Origin: Glandiceps talaboti
Taxonomy: Eukaryota; Hemichordata; Enteropneusta; Spengelidae
Direction of reading: 5' to 3'
DNA: 64,000 nt
NCBI RefSeq assembly: GCF_964340395.1
Contig: NC_135556.1
Span: forward strand, 315,001 to 379,000
Made by a program: the position numbers and the translations under genes. Positions within the stretch are counted from its first letter, which is position 1, and each line of letters opens with the position of its first letter. Below the pieces are notes generated by a model. It did no database searches. It saw nothing but the letters and a program-made list of their open reading frames with translations, and was not told the origin of the DNA. Below, one piece after another: positions 9,501-18,413 of the stretch.

Positions 9501-12500
9501 TTCTTTTATTTAACTCAGTGACCCAATCTACCTAATAGTCATCAAAGGTTTATCTGGTTCATAACATCAACATTTTAACACTCCATGTGGAAACTTGTCA
9601 TCATTAGTTACAGGTTTGTCATAAAACCTAGCAAAAGTACAACTAGAATTCCAGCCCGCAACATTCATGATTTCATGAATAGGCACATCATTTCTCTTTG
9701 CTGCGGACACTGAAGCTGCTCTTGTACTGTGAGGCTTAAAAGTTGTTATATCTATACCCGCCTTTATTAATACAATTTTAAGCCATCGACTGATGGTATC
9801 TCTTGAAACTGCATTGAATGGGTGAATGTAACTGATAAATAATTGTTTATCATTTCCTCTCAACTCAGAGGTTCTACTCAAGTACTCTCTTAGAGTTGTC
9901 ACTACACAGAGCCTCTTATCAGGTGGATATGCAGATAGTTTGACAAGTGACACTTTGTAGTTTGGTCGGCTTTGTTTCAAGAGTGCTGCTATTTGAAATG
10001 TATATGATGATTTGCCATTGGACATATCATTTAAGTTCAATAAGTACAAAGACTGTCCTCTTTGTGCAGAAACTAAAGCAATTAACATTATAGTCTTCAA
10101 TGTCAGATCTTTTAATGTTAAGTTTTTAACTGGTGACAGTGACTGTAGGTACTTCAACACCATTCTAACATCCCATATTTTGGTGTATCTTGGTTGTGTT
10201 GGACGGACTTGGAATACTCCTCTAAGAAACCGACTCACTAAAGGATGTGATGATAGTGTATTGTATCCATCAATTGTGACTACTGTAGCTAGTGCACATC
10301 GAGCTGTATTCATTGCACTATAGCCAAGTCCATTCTCATATAGTTCTGTTAGAAAGTCTAATACCACATTTACAGGCGGTCGAAAAACATCAGTCTCTGT
10401 CTTACAACAGAATATTTGCCATTTCCTAATATATGCTGCATATTCTTTCTTTGTCCCTTTCCGCCATGATAACATGATAATGTCGGCTGCCTTGTCAGAA
10501 AGGTGTTGCTGTCTGAGAGATTGCCTGACAACTTGCAGGCTATCAGTTGTAACTTCTGTCGAAGTGGATGCAGTGCTGTTGGCTTGTGTACAAGTTGAAG
10601 AGTTCTGTTTGTCACTGGCAACAACTTGGGTTTGTCTACCAACAACTGTAACATCTTGGAGTACCATGCCTGGGTTGGCCATAGAGGAGCTATCAGTATT
10701 CCATGTGCTTTGTCTTCCTCTATTTTCTGTACACACTGCATCAGCATACTGAAGGGGGGAAATGCATAGAAGAAATAATTAGCCCAGTCTAGAGACATTG
10801 CATCAATATGTTCTGCCCCTGGGTCTGGCTTCCATGCAATATATGTAGGCAGCTGTTTGTTTAGCCTTGATGCAAATAAGTCAATGTCGGTATTCCCCCA
10901 AATATCAACTATCTTGTTGAATATAGTTGGCTGCAACATCCATTCTATATTGTCATTAAACTGCTGTGATGCTGTATCTGCCTCTATGTTTTCAGCACCA
11001 GGTAAGTATGTTGCACTTATCCAAATTTGTCTAGCAATACACCATTCCCACATTTTGACAACTATATTATTGCATGCTGTTGACTTAGTACCTCCCATTG
11101 CATTTACATAAGCAACAGCTGTAGTATTATCCATTTGAAACTGTATATGAATATTCTGTTCTTTAGAACAAAGGGATTGCAGTGTATATAATGCTGCCAA
11201 TATTTCTAGGTAATTGATATGGTGTCGACTTTCTTCTAAAGTCCATCGACCACCTGTTGACTTGTGAGATCTACATGCACCCCAACCTTTTAGAGATGCA
11301 TCAGATTGCATTACTATGTTTGGAAGTCGATGAGACACTGGGCAATTAGCAGTGTCTATATTTTCAATCCACCATTGAAGGTCTTTCTTAGATAAATCAG
11401 ATAATGCCATTCTAGCATCAAAATTTCCAGCCTTTGCTTTTAATGCCTCTGTTTTTTCTATTTCTAATGATCGATAGTGGAGTGGGCCATATTGAGCTCC
11501 TGGAAAATTTGAGACTATAAGCCCTATGACTTCAGCAACATCTCTAATAGTTGGCCAGTGTTTTGCCATAAGAGATGTGCATGCTTGTTTTAACTTTACT
11601 GTCTTTACTGCTGTGGGTGTCACAAGCATAAGAACAGAGTTTAGTTTGAACCCCAAGAAAGTCACTGTTTGTGATGGTTCAAATACTGATTTCTCCAAAT
11701 TGACTAAAAAGCCAAGTTTTAGAAATAATTCATTTGTGTCTGAGACATTAGTCTTACATTCATTATATGTGTCTCCTTGTAAGTAGGAGTCATCAATGTA
11801 ACCTACATTTAGGTGTCCCATTTCACGTAATGTTGCATACACTGGTTTTAACAATTTAGTAAACAATCTGGGTGCAGATGCTAACCCATTAGGAAGACAT
11901 GTATATTGATACATTTTGTCTCTCCATCTGAATTTCAAAAACTTCTGGTGCTCCCTTGCAATAGGTACCATATAATATGCATCTTTTAAATCGATTGATG
12001 CCATATAGCAGTTAGGTCTCATCAACCGTACTGCAGATTTCAATGTGTCCATCTTAAAATGATGGTACTCTACTGATTGATTTAATGGTCGCAAGTTCAG
12101 TATTAATCTGTACTTTCCAGTTTTCTTATGCCTTACAAATATATTAGAGATATAACCATCATGACTTGTTTCTTGTGCTTCTTTAAGCACTCCTTTTGAA
12201 ATCAATTGGTCTATTTCACCATTGATTATTTCTCTCTCTATTTGAGTAAACTTAATTTCCCTTGGAATATATGTCTGTGATGGTGGTTTGTCGTCATAAA
12301 ATTCAATATGACAATGAGAAACAATATCCAGAATTATAGCATCAGAAGTAATATCTTCCCATTGAGAGACAAAATGTTTCAATCTACCACCTATGGGTAT
12401 TGCTGTATTTCTCACCTGGTCTATTTCTGTGACTGTCCTCTCCCCTCCCCTTTCTTCTTGGGGTTGGAGTATGAGCGCCACTGGGAAAAAGGCTTGAAAC

Positions 12501-15500
12501 CTCTGTTTCCATAGCCCCTTCCTCTACTTGTGTATCTTCCACCACCTCTGTAATTTCCTCTGCTACGTCCTCTGAAGTTAGCAATTCTTTTACCAACTTG
12601 GTTGGCTTCTGAAATGTCCTTTAAATGTTTAGAGATGTCATCTCCAAACAAATGTGTGGTAAAGCTAACAGTTGGTGAACACAGGTGCCTGTAACTGTCA
12701 TTCAGTTCTGGCTTAATATAGTCTCTCCTTCTCATATTCAGCATGAAATTTGCATGAGCTGACAATGCAATACTGTCAATACCTTTTGTTATTAGCTCAG
12801 ATGTGTTGATGCCGTCAATTGTGCCAGCATTTCTTGCTTCTAACACAGTGTTCACTATCGACAAAGTCCCAATTATGGACTTCACTATTGCCGTTTGTAT
12901 TTTTTGTAGACGTATGTCACCAGACCGAGTTTCTGAAGTCAACTGGTCCCATATATATCAGCTGATTAACTCTGGTGGTTTGAAGTATTTCACAGTTCTC
13001 TGGCCTTACGTTTGCTTCATATTTCTCGGCCAGTTTATCGTCATTTGTGATTCCTTCCTTGAACACTGTATTAACAATGTCCGCAAGCTGTGAATTTATT
13101 GCACCCGCGCATTGGTCTTGCAGTTGCAAGTCTTGAGCGATACCAGTTAATAAACCATCTTTGTCAATGTCCTCCGAATTATCGGAAACTTGGACATCTG
13201 CCGGTGCAAGCAGTTGTTCAACTGCTGTATCAGTGTCATTACTATTAGACGTCTTGGAACGTTTTCGTCTTGGCTCATCAGTGAGTTCATCAGGAGGTGT
13301 TATCCTCAAAGCCCCCATATTGACCACATGTTACGTTCGTAATTGTATTGTTAATTTGAGCAAACAAGTTTGCCATTGTCTCTTGCATACTCATCATTGA
13401 CTGTGTCATGAGGTCAGTTAGAGTTCTCATTTCTTTGAGCATAGGCATTTCTACGGTTTCGCTTGAACGCTGACTTACCCGCTGTGCCTGTTTGCCTGAA
13501 CTTGTACTTGGAGTCGGGTTAGGGGTAGGGTTTGGGTTCTTGTCCGTAGATTTTGAAGACGACAAGGTCTTAACCTTATGCTGTTTACCCGAGTTTGTCC
13601 TTTTTTCGGGAAGAGGGTTAGGACCACTCAACTCAAGTAGGTCAAATTCGTCTTTGTCTTCCGCCATGCTGAGACGGCTCCGAAGATGAATCATCAGTCT
13701 TACAGAGCCCAACACGCTTACGTGTTCATGCGTCGAAAATTCGCAACACACTGAAGATTGCGTCATCACAACACTATCTCACGTGATCAGGAAGTGCATG
13801 ATAATGAGGTAGAACTCCAATTTGCGATACTCCTTCAACCTGCACTACCTGTAAGCCTGTAACTGGAATAATAATTTTTTGATCAGACAACCAATATCAT
13901 ATTCACTGAATATTGTGAAAATACCAATAATTAGACATTGTACATTAATTAGATTGTCAATTTTATCCAGAAGTAGTCCAGTAATAGGTTGAAATTGTAA
14001 TTGCATTTGGTCTCTCTCAATTTTGGGTGTGGACCCAAAAATCAATGTGGTTGGATTTATTTTATAATATTACCGGTATGTTTAGTTTTCAAGATATGCT
14101 TGTTATAAAATATAGCATGGACAAATTCACATGGCAGAACTGACGCAACTTGTAAATTCATCAAAATTAGGTACAGTTACTGTACATGTATATTCAATTT
14201 CTAGTTTATACAACAGTTTAGTATATAACATAGACCTTGGTTCATTTTACTTTCCAGACTAGGTTTCTTGTTAATATCATGGGACAACAAGCTGTTGAAG
14301 TGGATGACACTGAATGTAATGAAAAAATGCAAGAACTGATAGATAATATGGCCAAAGCATTTAATTACAATCAAGGTATGTATTAGTCTGTAAGGTACCC
14401 CATGACAGGATGCCCTCACACATCAGTTAACCCCTCCTATGGTGAGAGGAGGCCAGTGAGGGCAGAACGACATGATGTATTTTACAGTCTAGGTTAGTAT
14501 GACAAATGAGGATATAGAAATACAGAATACAAATCTATTTGAATTTTGTAAATATACTTTTTGCAAAATACTTTAAAATAAAATCCTACTTGTCAACTTG
14601 ACTCCTCAGATCATCAGAGAGACGTGAAGTCATGATTTTTTTTTCAAAATGTTGTTCCAGGCAGGTTTCCTATACATAATAGAAATATTCTTCATGTCAA
14701 TTCTTGCCCTAGACAGCCGTAATATGCAGGGTTTGGATTTGAATTCCTACTTTAGTCCTAGTGGACAAAGTACAAATGTATACGATCTTTTGTCTTTACA
14801 ACAGGAGACATGCAAGCAGTAACAGTTGATGTGTCTCTTTACTTCATAGCTTCATTCACAAATTAATTTCAGTTCCATTTTGTGTGTTTAGCTACAGTAT
14901 CATGTAAAGGAGCCATAACATTTTTTATCAAATGATGCAACAATTTCTACAATAGATGTGTTGTTTTTTCTATCTTTTTTTTTTTTTTTAGAAATTAAGG
15001 ATACGCCACTCAGATTCTCTAAAAGAATAGCATTGAAAAGAGCTAAACAACAACATCATCAACAACAAAAAGACAATGAAAAAAACAACAGAAGAAAACT
15101 GAAAACAACAATGGAGCATCAAGCTATCCCCCTCCACCACCACCACCCCCACTTCCAACAATTATGACACCTGATGTCAAAACAAAGAAAACAAAGTCCA
15201 ACCCACCAGGAAAACCACTAAATCAACAAAATGATACAAAGTCAACACCACTTCAAGAAAAGACAAACACAGTGAGTGATCGAGCTACTCTCAAGGAAAA
15301 CAAATACAGAATAGCGTCCATCCATGATTAGTGAAAGACAAACAAGTTTAAGTTAGGGGGTCTAATCTGATTCTATTCCTAACCCTGTCTGAAGAAAAAA
15401 CAAGTTTAAGTTAGGGGGTCTAATCTGATTCTATTCCTAACCTTATCTGAAGAAAAAACAAGTTTAAGTTAGGGGGTCTAATCTGATTCTATTCCTAACC

Positions 15501-17974
15501 CTGTCTAAAGAAAAAACAAGTTTAAGTTAGGGGGTCTCGTCTGATTCTATTCCTAACCCTATCTGACGAAAAAACAAGTTTAAGTTAGGGGGTCTAATCT
15601 GATTCTCAGTTTAAGTTAGGGGGACTAATCTGATTCCTATTAACATTAAACATCTAGGAATCCAACCATATTAACATTGGGGCATTCACCTTATTAACAT
15701 CCTACAGGCTTGATACTGCCAGATCATCTATAAAAATTAAACCATGCTCAAGTTGTACATGTTCAAACAGCAAATATGGAATTTATACCCTGGCTGTATT
15801 ACATCACAACAGTCCGTGCCTGTCTACATCATTGGTTCAGAGGTACTGTAAATATGAGACAAGACATTCAGAATCAGCATTATTTTCCCCACACATGCAA
15901 AGATATGATTATATTATACTTGTGACTAACAAATTTGTAACTACTTGTCTAGCAACTCATAATGACAAGGCCCCATGGGTCACTCGTATTTTCCTTGGTT
16001 GAACAAAGAAAAACATTGATTAACAATATCAGATTTTATCGATTGATATTCTGTTCTTTTTAGATTTCATCACCCCAAATAAAGAGGAAAAGTAGTGAGA
16101 AGTCAAAACTTGAGTCATCTCAAAGGTTTGTATAGTCTTCATATACACATGTTCTTGCGATATGCAATAACTTTGAAGAAAAACAGGGTGTCTTTCTGGC
16201 TGGTGAACTTTATTTGATTGTATGGTTTTTGAAAAATCAATTGGAGATTATATACAATCTATAAATGGGTTTTCATGTATTAAAATATAGAGAAATAGAA
16301 ATTAGAGAATACAACACCTGGTAGGGGAATCTAACCCCTGAAGTGGCTTGGGAACTGTAAAGATGGCATTTCATGCAACAACAAACCTATGGATACTCCA
16401 GATCAGTGTGCCCTCGAAGCCATTTGACACTCACCACTGATGCACACAGTTTCTAGTGACGCACCAAAGTTTGGTGTTCCCCTATCTCTTACTATGTGGT
16501 GACTGATAAAAAATGCAGCGTAGTGATGATGACGTGATTGTAGAGGTGATTGAATTGGTATGCCTCGTCGTCCCTTATTCATAGTGTTACCCCTTGTCTT
16601 CTGATGTGGAGAGATCATCTAATTTACCATGATAACCTGCCCTGTTCTCTGACAATGATATTTGCAAAATACTACCTGTAAGTAATGAGAACCTTTCGTC
16701 ATGGTGCACAAACTAATTATTGCTACATCCATGTTTATCTCACTTTCTTTCTGATATTTTCTTCTTTCTTTTTTGTTGATTCAGTCAAAGTGAATCTGTG
16801 GCAAGCTTTCATGATGAGTTGCTGAAATTCAGCCATCACAACCTGAGGTCAACAGGACAAACTAGGTAAGAACCTAAACCCTATATCAAACTGGTAAATA
16901 GTTGATCCTTTTCATTCCTAATTGTCAAATGTGATGATGGCAGTGATTTATGATTATTATTTAACGTTTAACATTTATTTCATTTCTAAAGTGCTTCCTC
17001 TGTTTTAAAAATATTCAAAAGCACTGCACAATAAATTAAAAGAGACTTTAAAAAACACCATTCAAAAACTTGTATCTGTGTGTCCATACCAGTGGTATTT
17101 ACCCTGCAGTGCATACCAAAAATATTATAGCCAACCTGTATGCAAATGAGTACACAATCATTCCAAGTACACTAAAGCATGTGAACACAAAGTAGTATCT
17201 CGTATGAAATTTGATGTCGTGGATAAACTTATATGTATGTAAAAATAACTGTACCCCATGATGTATGAGTGGATGTGTGACATATACTGCAGAAGTGCTT
17301 TTGGTGTTTGGTGTTGTAAGAGTGGCAGAAAGCACTGAAAGTGTGAGTGGAATTATTCCCTCCCTCTTCAATACCCACACTAATACCTTAAACCTAGTGA
17401 GATCTATCACAAACAGAAAATCCCCACCTCCTTGCGAGCAATCCAGAAAATGAAGTTTAGAACATTTATTGGAACAAGTGTTACAACAATTGCTTTTTTG
17501 TATTTTGGAATCTCCGGCTCATGTGAAAAATTCATTAGAGTAAAGGGTAATATACAACCCATAATACCAAAGTAAAGCATTTTCTGTATGTACCACAAAT
17601 ATTTATAGCATCCATATCAAGTGTAAAAGTATACTGTTTCATTTGCTAATTGACCACATTAGAAAGGCCACATGCTAGGCTTGTAAATAAATCAATTGAA
17701 ACAGTACACTTTTACACCTGATGTAAATGCTATAAACAAGTGTAACACACAGAGAAAGTGCTTTACTTCAGTGTTACTCTTTGTATATTGAAATATGATT
17801 TTCTCCATATTTGTTTCAGAATACCTGGGGGAACTCCATACATTAACAGCAACAGCAGAAGGAAATTGTCTGCCCCAAAAGAAATTCTGTAACACAAGAA
17901 GTCCACTTTACAGCATTGCTAGTCCTAGTAGTGAATTCAATAGTCCAAACGACAGTGCCTTTACCTCTCCTTGA
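6411..17974 (+). CDS. Spliced gene, seven exons, possible MTFR/PRR11-like; frame broken
   Basis: Seven segments each flanked by AG/GT join in compatible phases: 6411-6530 (ATG at 6414), 7144-7242, 14258-14375, 14992-15271, 16064-16125, 16785-16865, 17820-17892. Junction phases are 0, 0, 1, 0, 2, 2. The product is about 276 residues, longer if the last exon reads on to a TGA at 17972. In order: an acidic N terminus; a charged helix with YMEKHPDIYQEIL; an amphipathic segment (KMQELIDNMAKAF); a basic Gln/Lys region; a run of eight Pro; a Ser/Lys region; FHDELLKF; then LR-x5-R-x-PGGTP. The last motif plus poly-Pro recalls mitochondrial fission regulators (MTFR1/2) and PRR11, but this rests on short motifs only. 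Exon 4 needs one extra base in the A7 run at 15079-15085 to stay open. In exon 7 a one-base change in the CCCCAAAA run near 17873-17880 would extend the frame into an SP-rich tail. Either indel errors or early decay. Intron 2 holds a DIRS element in reverse orientation. Confidence 0.6.
6531..7143. other. Intron 1 with a MITE-like repeat
   Basis: Holds an inverted-repeat segment at about 6700-6960: AGTGGTATTTGAATTGCAGTG near 6704 and the CACTGCAAACACTCAAACAA stretch near 6930 are roughly complementary, and 6847-6880 also pairs with 6925-6958. A diverged relative lies near 17085-17160 (shared GTGGTATTT, GCAGTGCA, TATGCAAATGAG). A C9 run follows at about 6952. Confidence 0.45.
7144..7242 (+). 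CDS. Exon 2 of the spliced gene
   Basis: Acceptor ATCAGGATTAG, donor GTGAGG. 99 nt, 33 open codons, phase 0 at both ends, rich in Lys, Glu and Ile, likely helical. Using the upstream AG (…ATCAG) instead would place TAG in frame, which is why 7144 was chosen. Confidence 0.55.
7243..7490 (+). other. Coding-like stretch after exon 2
   Basis: One frame stays open from about 7264 to a TAG near 7420 (contains SPEPDVEYWSDSSSIEQYTP), and after that stop the same frame continues (FEPTASSNDSSSGSEE) to a TGA near 7480. The Ser/Asp/Glu-rich composition looks like a protein tail. It could be an alternative 3' exon or a remnant. I cannot link it in phase to exon 2. Confidence 0.3.
7491..9141. other. Intron 2, left part
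   Basis: About 1.65 kb with no gene supported. A short ATG frame at 8585 (MATPVAWRTPTP) runs into GTAACA and might be an alternative first exon, but there is no second line of support. Confidence 0.4.
9142..9406. repeat. DIRS left-end foldback (78-bp arms)
   Basis: 9142-9219 and 9328-9406 are near-perfect inverted copies around a ~108-bp loop. Single-stranded DNA of this end would fold into a long hairpin. The inner 9211-9248 segment also pairs with the right end of the element. Confidence 0.9.
9413..9449. repeat. DIRS internal complementary region
   Basis: A 37-bp segment complementary to the right end at 13777-13812. In DIRS1 models such a region templates joining of the two ends into a circle before recombinase-mediated insertion. 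Its place beside the recombinase gene fits that layout. Confidence 0.75.
9567..10736 (-). CDS. DIRS tyrosine recombinase
   Basis: A 389-residue open frame. It would cut and rejoin the circular DNA intermediate into the genome, replacing an integrase. The catalytic set is visible: R226 in SAQRGQ, H336-S-T-R339 in KPHSTRAA, W362 in the place of the second His/Trp (VAGWNS) and nucleophile Y372 in FARFYDKP. Residues about 90-180 form the N-terminal SAM-like DNA-binding part (WRKGTKKEYAAYIRKW). The first ~70 residues are Ser/Thr-rich and lie in the zone overlapping the RT frame, so the true start may be internal or reached by shifted or re-initiated translation; the first Met was taken. The length matches DIRS recombinases and all key residues are intact. 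Confidence 0.9.
   Translation of the reverse strand: MCTENRGRQSTWNTDSSSMANPGMVLQDVTVVGRQTQVVASDKQNSSTCTQANSTASTSTEVTTDSLQVVRQSLRQQHLSDKAADIIMLSWRKGTKKEYAAYIRKWQIFCCKTETDVFRPPVNVVLDFLTELYENGLGYSAMNTARCALATVVTIDGYNTLSSHPLVSRFLRGVFQVRPTQPRYTKIWDVRMVLKYLQSLSPVKNLTLKDLTLKTIMLIALVSAQRGQSLYLLNLNDMSNGKSSYTFQIAALLKQSRPNYKVSLVKLSAYPPDKRLCVVTTLREYLSRTSELRGNDKQLFISYIHPFNAVSRDTISRWLKIVLIKAGIDITTFKPHSTRAASVSAAKRNDVPIHEIMNVAGWNSSCTFARFYDKPVTNDDKFPHGVLKC
10370..12481 (-). CDS. DIRS reverse transcriptase-RNase H polyprotein
   Basis: A 703-residue open frame that copies element RNA into DNA and removes the RNA strand. RT: VRHKKTGKYRLILNLRPLN at 116-134, first catalytic Asp D164 in SIDLKDAYY, LPNGLASAPRLF at 196-207, and the YIDD box at 228-231. 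RNase H: D394 (QSDASLKGWG), E426 (NYLEILAAL), D451 (QMDNTTAV), D502 (NIEADTAS). After it comes the DIRS/Ngaro tail with DIDLFASRLN near 532-541 and WKPDPGAEHIDAMSLDW near 550-566, then APLWPTQAWY. All acidic catalytic residues are present. The start overlaps the gag frame by 61 bp, and the 3' end overlaps the recombinase by 367 bp in another frame. The final ~60 residues are probably less constrained. Confidence 0.92.
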   Translation of the reverse strand: MALILQPQEERGGERTVTEIDQVRNTAIPIGGRLKHFVSQWEDITSDAIILDIVSHCHIEFYDDKPPSQTYIPREIKFTQIEREIINGEIDQLISKGVLKEAQETSHDGYISNIFVRHKKTGKYRLILNLRPLNQSVEYHHFKMDTLKSAVRLMRPNCYMASIDLKDAYYMVPIAREHQKFLKFRWRDKMYQYTCLPNGLASAPRLFTKLLKPVYATLREMGHLNVGYIDDSYLQGDTYNECKTNVSDTNELFLKLGFLVNLEKSVFEPSQTVTFLGFKLNSVLMLVTPTAVKTVKLKQACTSLMAKHWPTIRDVAEVIGLIVSNFPGAQYGPLHYRSLEIEKTEALKAKAGNFDARMALSDLSKKDLQWWIENIDTANCPVSHRLPNIVMQSDASLKGWGACRSHKSTGGRWTLEESRHHINYLEILAALYTLQSLCSKEQNIHIQFQMDNTTAVAYVNAMGGTKSTACNNIVVKMWEWCIARQIWISATYLPGAENIEADTASQQFNDNIEWMLQPTIFNKIVDIWGNTDIDLFASRLNKQLPTYIAWKPDPGAEHIDAMSLDWANYFFYAFPPFSMLMQCVQKIEEDKAHGILIAPLWPTQAWYSKMLQLLVDKPKLLPVTNRTLQLVHKPTALHPLRQKLQLIACKLSGNLSDSNTFLTRQPTLSCYHGGKGQRKNMQHILGNGKYSVVRQRLMFFDRL
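12421..13667 (-). pseudogene. DIRS gag-like ORF, broken in two places
   Basis: Three overlapping frames cover one gag-like protein. The likely start is the Met of MAEDKDEFDLLEL (13667), after which come a Pro/Asn/Thr low-complexity stretch and a Met/Gln-rich helix. The second part begins at the GALRITPPDE block and is acidic in the middle. The third carries LNMRRRDYIKPEL and LFGDDISKHLKDISE, blocks recurrent in DIRS gag proteins, and ends in an Arg/Gly-rich RNA-binding tail (YRGGGRYTSRGRGYGNRG). The breaks lie at a G5 run near 13311 and at a TATATATA run near 12950, each a small indel at a simple repeat. The copy is either inactive for gag or misassembled there. Confidence 0.8.
13751..13812. 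repeat. DIRS right-end inverted terminal repeat
   Basis: Contains in series the complements of 9211-9248 and of 9413-9449, overlapping at TCTCACGTGATC. This is the 5' end of the element in its own orientation, about 85 bp upstream of the gag start. Confidence 0.85.
14258..14375 (+). CDS. Exon 3 of the spliced gene
   Basis: Acceptor TTTACTTTCCAG, donor GTATGT. 39 codons plus one base, entered in phase 0 and left in phase 1. Contains KMQELIDNMAKAFNYNQ, likely helical. It is the first exon after the DIRS insertion. Confidence 0.6.
14376..14991. other. Intron 3 with a short foldback
   Basis: TGCCCTCAC at 14411-14419 and GTGAGGGCA at 14456-14464 are perfect inverted copies, with CCTCCT/AGGAGG inside. 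The rest is featureless, ending in a T13 tract before the next acceptor. Confidence 0.55.
14992..15271 (+). CDS. Exon 4 of the spliced gene, contains a frame break
   Basis: Acceptor is a T-tract followed by AG; donor GTGAGT. Entered in phase 1 it reads IKDTPLRFSKRIALKRAK and stops at a TGA near 15165. A second frame encodes a run of eight Pro and PLPTIMTPDVKTKK and leaves in phase 0, the only phase exon 5 accepts. The two meet at the A7 run 15079-15085, so one missing A explains the break. Confidence 0.55.
15343..15640. repeat. 58-bp minisatellite, ~5 copies, intron 4
   Basis: Four near-identical 58-bp units starting CAAGTTTAAGTTAGGGGGTC plus a shortened fifth. Each unit has TTAGGG in the first third and CCTAACC in the last, so units can fold on themselves. 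A resemblance to telomere repeat is limited to one hexamer per unit. Confidence 0.9.
16064..16125 (+). CDS. Exon 5 of the spliced gene
   Basis: Acceptor TTCTTTTTAG, donor GTTTGT (weak). 62 nt, Ser/Lys-rich (PQIKRKSSEKSKLESS). Only phase 0 is open, which constrains exon 4. Confidence 0.55.
16785..16865 (+). CDS. Exon 6 of the spliced gene
   Basis: Acceptor TGTTGATTCAG, donor GTAAGA. 81 nt encoding SVASFHDELLKFSHHNLRST. The phase 2 junctions on both sides match their neighbours. Confidence 0.6.
16866..17819. other. Intron 6 with a foldback element
   Basis: 17560-17643 and 17694-17780 are imperfect inverted copies (~80 bp arms, about 50 bp loop): AGCATTTTCTGTATGTACCA in the left arm answers TGTAACACACAGAGAAAGTGCT in part in the right. 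This is a foldback MITE. A diverged repeat seen also in intron 1 lies at about 17085-17160. Confidence 0.65.
17820..17974 (+). CDS. Terminal exon 7 of the spliced gene
   Basis: Acceptor ATTTGTTTCAG. Reads IPGGTPYINSNSRRKLSAPK and stops at TAA 17890-17892. A second frame continues (TRSPLYSIASPSSEFNSP) to TGA 17972-17974 with SP/TP sites, so a one-base indel in the CCCCAAAA run may hide the real tail. Confidence 0.5.
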
Positions 17975-18413
17975 AAGAGAAGTCGGCTTTCAGTCTTTTC
18001 AAACTTTGTACATATTAGTCATTTTTGATGGCTTCAGTTCAGAGTGATTGCAGTCAGTTGGTTGATAGTCAACTAGTTAATCATTACCTGTGTATATACT
18101 TCTGTTTTGTCACTTTACAAGAATCGTGTTTAAAAAAAAAAAAAAAAAAAAAATCATGTAATAGTCTTAAACCTTCTCTAGCTGCAACTGGCGTGTTTTT
18201 TTTTTATCAAATAACCAAAGGTATATTTACTAAAATTGATAAATTACTTATAAAAAACATTGTATCTGTTAATTAGTGGTCAATATTATCTGTAGGTAGT
18301 GTAGTGACCATTTTATTGTACAAATTTAGTGAAATTATCCCTCTTACTGCTATCTCTATTGATAATGGGACATCAAGTCAGCAGTAGTCTTGAACCCCTG
18401 ATGTGTCTGACAC
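17975..18413. other. 3' flank of the spliced gene
   Basis: A 23-base A tract near 18132-18154, AT-rich sequence, no further exon. The polyadenylation signal is not obvious. Confidence 0.4.

Larger units (their letters stand above)
9142..13813 (-). mobile_element. DIRS-like tyrosine-recombinase retrotransposon
   Basis: About 4.7 kb read on the minus strand as gag (13667-12421), RT-RNase H (12481-10370) and tyrosine recombinase (10736-9567), the DIRS order, with RT and recombinase overlapping by 367 bp. It has no integrase or LTRs. The ends carry inverted rather than direct repeats: 13751-13788 is complementary to 9211-9248, and 13777-13812 is complementary to 9413-9449, so the left side holds both a terminal repeat and an internal complementary region, as in DIRS1-type elements and unlike the split direct repeats of Ngaro or PAT. 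It lies in intron 2 of the spliced gene, antisense to it. The two enzymatic ORFs are open, so the insertion is probably young; gag is broken. Confidence 0.9.

Noticed and set aside
10012-10323. Plus-strand open frames inside the DIRS element
   Set aside because: They are antisense shadows of the recombinase and RT frames, with no domain of their own.
13495-13545. Telomere-like TTAGGGGTAGGG on the plus strand
   Set aside because: It is the coding sequence of the Pro/Asn/Thr low-complexity stretch of the DIRS gag, not telomere repeat.
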